Made by a program: the position numbers and the translations under genes
Notes under the pieces: model-generated
Database searches by the model: none
What the model saw: the letters and a program-made list of their open reading frames with translations, nothing else
What the model was told of the DNA's origin: nothing
In this document: one piece after another, positions 56,496 through 64,000 of the stretch
Position numbering within the stretch: position 1 is the stretch's first letter
Layout: the number at the start of each line of letters is the position of its first letter
NCBI GenBank assembly: GCA_034676185.1
Contig: JAUCCN010000004.1
Coordinates: 14,803 to 78,802, forward strand
DNA: 64,000 nucleotides
Direction of reading: 5' to 3'
Source: UBA7396 sp034676185
GTDB lineage: Bacteria > Patescibacteriota > Gracilibacteria > BD1-5 > UBA6164

Positions 56496-57104
56496 TTACA
56501 AGTCAATTTCAAATCTTTTTTCTTTTCATTGAATGATTTCATTGATAACTTGTAAAATATCTTCAAGATTTGTTTGTTCAAATTTTCATTGAATTTCTAT
56601 TTTTGAATTTTTATGAAAGTTTGTTTTTACTACTTTGGGATTGATAATATGAATATTTTGTTTTATTTCATTTTTGAGATTCATAGCAAAACCTCTCAGT
56701 CAAAATTTACTTGCAGAATAAGAAGCTCAAAATTTTCCAGATTTTTTACTCGAAATACTTCCAATAAAAATGATTCAAGATTTTAATTTATCTAAAAAAA
56801 TACTCGTAAAAATAATTGGTGAAAGGAGATTTGTTTGAATAATTTCTTTATGTTCTTCTAAAGAAATATTTTTGAAAGTATCAAAATATCAAACTCAAGC
56901 ATTTAAAATGAGCCAGTCAATTTCAGGAACTTTTTTATAGATTTCAGATAAAAATGTTTCATCATTTATATTTCATAAAAATTCTTGTATCTTTAGATTG
57001 CTTGAATTTTTTGATATCCCATAAATAGTATGAGTTTCTTGCATATTTTGTGCAACAAATTTTCAGATTCAAGAACTGGTACCAGTTATAAATATATTTT
57101 TCAT
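56496..57104 (-). CDS. Short-chain dehydrogenase/reductase (SDR)
   Basis: 202 residues. The Rossmann motif IFITGTSSGIGKFVA, the NAGVG motif (LILNAGVGYFD), a catalytic Ser in IGSISSKKSG and the YxxxK pair YSASK are all present. NAD(P)-dependent; the substrate cannot be read from sequence. The TGA glycine in TGTSSGIGK shows that the code is needed for function. It is the first gene of a two-gene minus-strand unit. Confidence 0.9.
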
Positions 57105-57248
57105 GTGTTTATGATTAATTTTTTAAAATATATATTTTTTGTTTGAAAAATCAATATGGGCTAGATAAAATCTCTTCATTTAAAATTGCTTTTATAAAAA
57201 AATCACTATATTTAATAAATCGTTTTTAATTCTTTTAATATATTTTTT

Positions 57249-58676
57249 ATGAAACAAAACACGAAATTACCACTTTTAGAAATGCCGATAGGAAAAGCTT
57301 TACTTGTTCTTTCTATACCGATTGTTATTACCAATATGTTGCAAGTGGCATATCATTTTACAGATGCGTATTGGGTATGAAGATTATGACATGATGCAGT
57401 TGCAACCGTAACTGTTGCATGAATGATTATTTTCTTAACTATTTCTCTTTGAAGTTGACTCAGTATTGCGGGATCAATTTTGATTGCTCAATATTTTGGG
57501 GCAAAAAATGAAAAAATGGTAAATCATACTGCGGCACAAACACTTTTAATGATTTTACTTAGTTCTGCATTTTTATGAGGTCTTTGATATATTTTTACTC
57601 CTCAAATTATTTCTCTCATTTGAGTAGACCAAGCTATTTTTCATCAAACAATACAATATGTTCGTATTTCTTTTGTTTGAGTATTATTTAGTTTTTCATT
57701 TTTTATGTTTCAATCTATTATGAGATGAATCTGAAAACCAAATATACCTATTTTTATTGTGTGACTCACAGTACTTATAAATTTTGCAGTAAATCCATTT
57801 CTCATTTTTTGATTTGGAAACTTTTGATGATTTTGAGTTATTTGAGCTGCTATTACTACTCTTATTAGTCAAGCAATAGCAACTGTTATAGGATTTTCTC
57901 TATTATTTAGTGGAAAATATGGAATTCGTCTTCATCTTCATGACTTTATTCCTGATAAAAAAGCTATTAAGAAATCATTCTTACTTTGACTTCCTTCTTC
58001 TATTGAAATGACAGCAAGAAGTGGATCATATGCACTTTTAATAGTAATTGTTACCATGTTTGGAACACTGGCTCTTGCTTGATTTTGAGTAGCTGGCAAT
58101 ATTATGCAATTTATTATTATTTTTTCTATGTGACTTTCTATGGCAACTTCGGTACTCGTTTGACAGAGTGTATGAGCCTGACTTATAGAAAAAGCAAAAG
58201 AAATTAATAAAATAAGTGCTTGGATTTCATTTATTCTTTTAACACTATTATGAGGAATTGCGTTTATATTTGCTCCTTATTTTATTGCATTTTTTGTTCC
58301 TTGAGAGGATGAAGTAATAAAAATTTGAAGTGAAATTGTTCGTATTTGAGCCTTATTTTTCTGACTTATTTGAATTCAAATGTCATTAAATGGAGTACTG
58401 AGAGCTATTGGAAAAACTCAAATTCCTATGTTTATTACGATTTTATGACAATGGGTAATTAAACTACCACTTGCATATATTTTAGCTCATTATACTTCTT
58501 TATGAATGAGTTGAGTTTGGTGGTCAGATCCAATTACTTCTATTATTATTTGTATTGTTATGTTTTATATTATGATGAAAATGGATTGGTCAAAAGCAAA
58601 TATGACAAAAGATGAGCAAACTGAAAAACAAATTATTGAAGAAAGAATTATTGAAGAACCAATAAAGGATTTTTAG
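57249..58676 (+). CDS. MATE family efflux transporter
   Basis: 475 residues with about twelve membrane helices. LLEMPIGKALLVLSIPIVIT and YHFTDAYWVGRLGHDAVA match the first helix pair of NorM/DinF-like MATE transporters, and the second half repeats the pattern (GLPSSIEMTARSGSYALLIV). It exports cationic compounds with a proton or sodium gradient. A 50-residue charged C-terminal tail is unusual. Glycine in the helices is largely TGA. Followed by a terminator. Confidence 0.92.
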
Positions 58677-58678
58677 AT

Positions 58679-58707
58679 AAAAAGTGATGAAAATCACTTT
58701 TTTTTAT
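58679..58707 (+). terminator. Terminator of the MATE gene
   Basis: AAAAGTGAT, GAAA loop, ATCACTTTTTTTT. Confidence 0.85.
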
Positions 58708-58759
58708 TTTTTTGTCTAAAAGTAAATATTTTATTTATTATAAAAAATTATATTTTTTC

Positions 58760-58788
58760 TTGCCAAACAAAAAATTATCTGCTAAACT
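58760..58788 (+). promoter_or_regulatory. Promoter: TTGCCA, 17 bases, TAAACT
   Basis: -35 at 58760-58765 and -10 at 58783-58788, 33 bases before the ATG of the LRR prepilin gene. Confidence 0.55.
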
Positions 58789-58820
58789 TTTATTGCGCTT
58801 TTATTTTATAACTTGTATCT

Positions 58821-60278
58821 ATGAAAACACAAACAATAAAAAAACAAAAAGATATTCCGAAATATCTTTTAGGTAAAACCGCAGGTTTTACCTTAGTAGA
58901 ACTCATTATAGTGATAACTATATTAGCAATTCTTGCGACCATTGCATTTACATCATTTAGAAATTATTCTTGAAGTGCTAGAGATGGAAATAGATTAGCA
59001 ACAGTAAAAAATATACAAAGTGGACTAGACCTTTTAAGTATAAAAACATGAGTGTATCCAGAACCAGAAAATATGGTAGAAATAACAGGAAGTGGAATGT
59101 ATTTAAAACAATGATTTTTTTGAGAAGGCTCACAACAGGCAATAAAAATAAGTGGAACAGTAGTAGACCCTCTTGATGAAATAGAGTATATCTATTCAAC
59201 GAATGAAGATAATACAAAATATCAACTGTGAAGTTATTTAGAAGAGAATAATTCACTTTCTTATTTTCCACAAATTTATGCGAGTAATTTTGATTACAGC
59301 AAAAGATATTTTTATACATTATGACAGAAAGTTTGAATATTACTAGAAGAGGATAATACTCCTATTTTAAAAGAAAAATATTCAACTTGACTGAATTTGG
59401 AAGGAAATAGTAATAAGTTTAAAGTATATTTTTCTAATGATAATAATTCAGGAAGTTATATTTGAAATGGAGACCAACTTACACAAAAAATAGTAGAAGT
59501 TCAAAGTCAAAATACAACTCCAGAAGAAGAACCTTGAGAAACTGAAAACTTATGAAGTACATATGATTGTGATAATGTAACTACTGAAAGTGCTTTTACA
59601 TTTAGTAATGGGATGATAACTTGATATGATCAAAATACATGAGGACTTGATGTAATTATTCCTTGTGAAATAAATGGGGAAACAGTAACTTCTATAGGGG
59701 GATTTGCATTTGGTTTTAAATGATTAACGAGTGTAAACATACCAAATACTATTATAGATATCTGAAATCAAGCTTTTTATGGAAACCAATTAATAAGTGT
59801 ATCTATTCCAAATAGTATAACAACTATTTGACTACAAGTTTTTGCTAGCAATCAATTAACAGGGATTACTCTTCCTAATAGTATCATAAGTATTTGACAT
59901 TGAGCTTTTGAACAGAATTTATTGACAAGTATTTCTATTCCAAATAATGTTACTACTATTTGAGCTTCTGCTTTCAGAAATAATAAATTAACAAATGTGA
60001 TAATACTAAATACTATTACAAATATTTGAAATCAAGCTTTTGAACAGAATTTATTGACAAGTATTTCTATTCCGGATAGTGTATCTACTCTATGATATAA
60101 TGTTTTTAGAAATAATCAGTTAACTAGTGTTGTGATTTCAAATAGTGTAATAACTATTTGAAATGATGCTTTTAATCTCAATTGACCATGAAAAAATAGC
60201 TGAAATATTACTGATTGGACTTCTGGAAATGGAGGAACTTGGAATCTTGATGGAACCACTTGGATAAAACAAAATTAA
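58821..60278 (+). CDS. Prepilin-type surface protein with BspA-like leucine-rich repeats
   Basis: 485 residues. Class III signal: basic leader, then TAGFTLVELIIVITILAILA, the same core as the 704-residue prepilin protein at 4031-6145. A pseudopilin neck (about 50-110) leads to an exported part. From about residue 290 come BspA-type leucine-rich repeats with the pattern LTSISIPNSVTTIGAxAFxxN (around seven units), which elsewhere bind proteins or other cells. Two units share an identical 39-base stretch (59903-59941 and 60035-60073). Most repeat glycines are TGA. Likely a pilus-borne adhesin. Confidence 0.88.
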
Positions 60279-60288
60279 AATATAAAAT

Positions 60289-60324
60289 AAAAAGCAAATT
60301 TTATAAAAAAATTTGCTTTTTATT
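60289..60324 (+). terminator. Terminator of the LRR prepilin gene
   Basis: AAAAAGCAAATTTT and its complement AAATTTGCTTTTT around a short loop. Confidence 0.8.
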
Positions 60325-60348
60325 TGGCTTTCTATATACTAAATTCCG

Positions 60349-60400
60349 TTAGCACTACTCCTTGATTGTGTGATTCTAGTATGGAGTAGGGCATTTTTTG
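60349..60400 (+). promoter_or_regulatory. Attenuator-like hairpin upstream of rpoB
   Basis: GCACTACTCC and GGAGTAGGGC pair (seven-bp core CTACTCC/GGAGTAG, extended by GC pairs) around a 20-base loop and run into ATTTTTTG. Terminator-like, yet placed 30 bases before rpoB, so it may attenuate it. Confidence 0.4.
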
Positions 60401-60428
60401 TGTATTTTAACATATAATTTGATTTCGA

Positions 60429-63400
60429 ATGCAAAAAGAAACGAGCAAAAAATGTGCAGAAGTTGGGAGTTTGTATGAAATAGCTGGAAGACACTATTTT
60501 ACAGATGATACTTCAGTAGCTTGAGTTCCAGACTTACTAGAAGTTCAATTGGACTCATATAAAACCTTTTTAGAAAAATGAATTGATGAAGCTTTTAGAG
60601 AAATTTTTCCTATTAGTGATTTTTCTGGAGAAAGAATTGATATTTACTATAAAGGATATTTTTTAGAAGAACCAAAATTTGATGCAGAAACTTGTAAAAA
60701 GAAAAACTTAAATTTTGAAGCTCCTTTAAAAGTGAGACTTGAAATGTTAAATAAAGAAACTGGGGAAATTAAAGAACAAGATGTATATCTTGGTTGAGTT
60801 CCTCTTATGACAAATACAGCTTCATTTATCATAAATGGAATTGAAAGAGTTATTGTTTCACAAATTATTAGATCTACTGGTATTTTCTTTACTTCTGGTG
60901 AAGAAGGATTTGCATTAAAAATCATTCCAGCAAAAGGTTCTTGGTTTGAAATCGATATTGAAAAGAAATGAATTATTAACGTAAAAATTGATAAAAAAAG
61001 AAAACTCCCTATTTCAATTCTTTTAAGAGCCTATGGACTTGAAACAAATGCTGAAATTTTAGATGCTTTTAAAGATTTAGGAGAAGATGTCATTGGACAA
61101 AATGTTTCACCAACTTTAGAAAAAGATAAAACAAAAACAAGAATTGAAGCTCTTCATGCTATTTATAAAGTATTAAGACCTGGAGATCTTGCAACTGATG
61201 AAAGAGTAGAAGAATTATTTAAAAATACATTTTTAGATGAAAAAAGATTTGATCTTTGAGAAATCGCAAGAATGAAAATAGAAAAAAAACTTGGAATTAA
61301 AACAAAATACAATTCTGAAACAGGAAAATTTTTATCTATTGAAGAACTCGTAAAATCTTTAAAGTATTACCTAAACCTTAGAAATGGGGTAGAAGGATAC
61401 GTAGTAGATGATATTGATCACTTAGAAAACAGAAGAGTAAGATCAGTTTGAGAGCTCGTTCAAGATAAAATCAAAGTTTGATTTACGAGAATGGAAAGAA
61501 TTGCAAAGGATAGAATGACTATTGTTGAACTAGAAGATGCAACTCCTGGGACATTTATCAACTCTAGACCATTTGTTGCTATTTTAAAAGAATTTTTCTC
61601 TTCTTCTCAACTTTCACAATTTATGGATCAAACTAATCCATTATCAGAAATGGCTCATAAAAGAAGAATTTCTGCTCTTGGACCTGGATGATTGACAAGA
61701 GAGAGAGCTTCGTTTGAAGTTCGTGATGTTCACCCAACTCAATACGGAAGAATCTGTCCTATTGCTACACCAGAAGGGCCAAATATTGGATTGGTATTGC
61801 ATTTAGCATCATATTCAAAAGTAGATAAATATGGTTTTATTCTTACTCCATTTAGAAAAGTACAACATACAGTAAAAAATGATGGGAAAAGTCCAATAAA
61901 TAGAATTGCCCTTTCAGATATTTTATCAGATAAAGGTGAAGTTATTGTTCAAGATAAAGCTTATATTACTAAAGAATTAGCTGAAAAATTACAAAAAGAA
62001 CTCTCTGCAAAAGAAATTGAAGTAAGAGGATACTTAACTCCTGAATTTGATTATTTTGATGCTCATCAAGAAAGAGCTTTAGTAATTGCTGAAGCAAATT
62101 CTGAAGTTGATGCTTTTTCAAATTTTACAAAAACAAGACTTTGAGCTCGTTCTAATTCTGAACCAACTCTATCATATGTAAGACAAATTACTCATATTGA
62201 TATTTCTCCAAAACAAATAATGTCAATTGATACATCACTTTTACCATTCTTAGAACATGATGATGCGACAAGAGCGGAAATGGGTACAAATATGATGAGA
62301 CAAGCGGTTCCTCTTGTAAGACCTGAAAGTCCGTATGTTGGAACTGGAATGGAAAGAATCGTTTGAGAAGGAACAGGATATGTTATTAAAGCAACTGAAG
62401 ACTGAGAAGTTATTTGAGTTGATGCAAAACATATTACTGTAATGTATGCAAGTGGAAAAAAAGTTATTTATGAACTTAGAACCTATAAAAGATCAAATCA
62501 TGATGAACTGATTCATCAAAGACCAAAAGTAAGTCATGGTCAAAAATTCTTAAAAGATACTATCCTGGCTGATGGACAATCTATTGATAATGGAGAATTA
62601 GCAATCGGGAAAAATCTAAGAGTAGCATATATGCCATGGAATGGTTATAACTATGAAGATGCGATTATTATTTCTCAAAAACTTATGCAAGATGATGTAT
62701 TTACATCTATTCATATTAAAGAATATTCTCTTGATGTAAGAGAAACAAAACTTGGGCCTGAACAAACAACTGATGATATTCCAAATGTATCTATTTCAAA
62801 ATTAAAAGATTTAGATACAGACTGAATTATCAGAGTTTGAGCTTATGTTGAATGAGGAGATATTTTAGTTTGAAAAATTACTCCAAAATGAGAACAAGAA
62901 CTTTCTCCAGAAGAAAGATTACTGAGAGCAATTTTTGGTGATAAATCAAAAGATGTTAAAGATTCTTCTTTAAGACTTCCTTCAGGACAAGGATGAAAAG
63001 TTATTGATATTCAAATATTAAAAAGAGAACTGGGAGATAATCTTCCTACCTGAGTATTTAAACAAGTAAAAGTGTTTATTGCTCAAACAAGAAAAATTGA
63101 AGTTTGAGATAAAATGGCCGGAAGACATGGAAATAAATGAATCGTTTCAAGAATTGTTCCTGTTGAAGATATGCCATTTATGTCAGATGGAACTCCAGTA
63201 GATATTATCTTAAATCCACTTTGAGTAGTATCTCGTATGAATATCGGGCAAATCCTTGAAACTCACCTTTGAGCAGCAGCAAAAAATCTTGGTATTAAAA
63301 TTGCTACTCCTGTATTAAATGGTATCAGACTTGAAAAAATTTCTGAACTTATGAAACAAGCTGGATTGGAAGAAGATGGAAAAGTTCAACTTTATGATGG

Positions 63401-63887
63401 AACTACTTGAGAAGCATTTAAAGAAAGAACAACCGTTTGAATTAAATATATGTTAAAACTTCACCATTTAGTTGAAGATAAAATTCATGCAAGATCAGTT
63501 GGTCCTTACTCAATGGTAACACAACAACCACTTTGAGGAAAAGCTCAAAATTGAGGACAAAGATTTTGAGAAATGGAGGTTTGGGCACTGGAAGCATATG
63601 CAGCAAGTAATATTTTACAAGAAATGATTACGATTAAATCAGATGATGTTGCCGGAAGAACTCAAGCATATGAAGCGATTGTAAAATGAGCATCAATTAA
63701 AAAACCAAATATTCCTGAGTCGTTTAATGTACTCATAAAAGAATTACAAGCTATTGCATTAAATATTGAACTTCTTGATAAAGAAGAATTAACACAAAAA
63801 GAAAATCTTATAAGAAATAGATATGAAGAAGTATTAAAACTTGAATGAACAGCTGATTTAGATTTTTCTAAAGAAGAAAGTGAATAA
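60429..63887 (+). CDS. rpoB: RNA polymerase beta subunit
   Basis: 1152 residues, normal for a compact beta subunit. Recognised parts: VQLDSYKTFLEKGIDEAF, INGIERVIVSQI, the rifampicin region SSQLSQFMDQTNPLSEMAHK then RRISALGPGGLTRERASFEV, HPTQYGRICPIATPEGPNIG, GYNYEDAIIIS, KMAGRHGNKGIVSRIVP and LNPLGVVSRMNIGQILE. TGA glycines fall at strictly conserved points such as GPGGL and HGNKG. The first residues MQKETSKKCAEVG are lineage-specific. No Shine-Dalgarno. Confidence 0.98.
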
Positions 63888-63891
63888 AAGA

Positions 63892-63958
63892 TAATATTCT
63901 AAAAATATTATTTAAAATCATAAAAGAAAGTGTTTAAAATCTATTTTTTAACACTTTC
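63892..63958 (+). other. Two hairpins in the rpoB-rpoC spacer
   Basis: ATAATATT/AATATTAT at about 63891-63910 and GAAAGTGTT/AACACTTTC at 63926-63958, the latter without a T run. Possibly RNA processing or stability elements. Confidence 0.45.
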
Positions 63959-63986
63959 ATCCTTTACCATTTTACCATTTCAACTT

Positions 63987-64000
63987 ATGTTTGATAAAAA
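63987..64000 (+). CDS. Probable start of rpoC (only 14 bases in window)
   Basis: ATG TTT GAT AAA begins about 100 bases after rpoB, where rpoC is expected. Too short to confirm. Confidence 0.3.

Noticed and set aside
60325..60428. tRNA or riboswitch before rpoB
   Set aside because: No TPsiC-like GGTTCRANTCC element; only one hairpin is clear.

Overview
The window is very AT-rich bacterial chromosome in which TGA is read as glycine and only TAA and TAG stop translation (genetic code 25). With TGA as stop, nearly every gene breaks into short pieces. With TGA as Gly, 53 coding regions resolve, and the glycines land in invariant motifs (Walker A of DnaX and PriA, GlyRS and RpoB motifs, Lgt HGG, HamB GRAGR). 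This code is known from the candidate phyla Absconditabacteria (SR1) and Gracilibacteria (BD1-5/GN02); I cannot choose between them. The only two CGG codons I found sit where Trp is expected, so CGG may also be reassigned. Genes almost never have a Shine-Dalgarno sequence, and several promoters use TTGCAA as the -35 box.

Layout. 1-3000: secreted proteins, a DnaJ-like chaperone and a short hibernation factor, then a 194-bp MITE-like element. 3.2-10.7 kb (minus): nucleosidase, a large prepilin-type surface protein, HemW-like radical SAM enzyme, secreted coiled-coil protein, solute-binding protein and HIT protein. 11.1-13.2 kb (plus): a small conserved-looking protein, then a T-box riboswitch controlling glycyl-tRNA synthetase. 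13.2-16.7 kb (minus): CDF transporter, SpoU methyltransferase, ABC-F ATPase. 16.8-23 kb (plus): MFS transporter, M23 endopeptidase with an SLH-like tail, dnaX and a truncated priA. 23-35.6 kb (minus): lspA, membrane protein, AMMECR1, lgt and rhomboid in one operon; SPFH protein; lysozyme-like protein; FAD dehydrogenase; a zinc-ribbon protein, histidine kinase and response regulator operon; DUF4153-like membrane protein.

35.8-47.4 kb (plus) is a defence island with one unusual gene order: hsdR, fic, hamA, hamB, hsdS, fic, hsdM. It places a Hachiman system (HamA nuclease and HamB helicase) inside a type I restriction-modification operon, with a Fic protein on either side. hamA, hamB and hsdS are nearly fused and use TGA for almost all their glycines.

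47.4-64 kb: BatD-like protein, YaaA, a secreted protein, a nucleosidase-like protein, a PolA lacking the polymerase domain, HtpX, a resolvase-like membrane protein with a frameshift, MscS, GIY-YIG, U32 peptidase, SDR, MATE, a second prepilin-type protein carrying leucine-rich repeats, and rpoB (probably followed by rpoC). I found no rRNA, tRNA or CRISPR array.

Together these suggest a small-genome, surface-attached or host-dependent cell: large pilin-anchored adhesin candidates, cell-wall hydrolases, membrane-protein processing, and a dense anti-phage locus.
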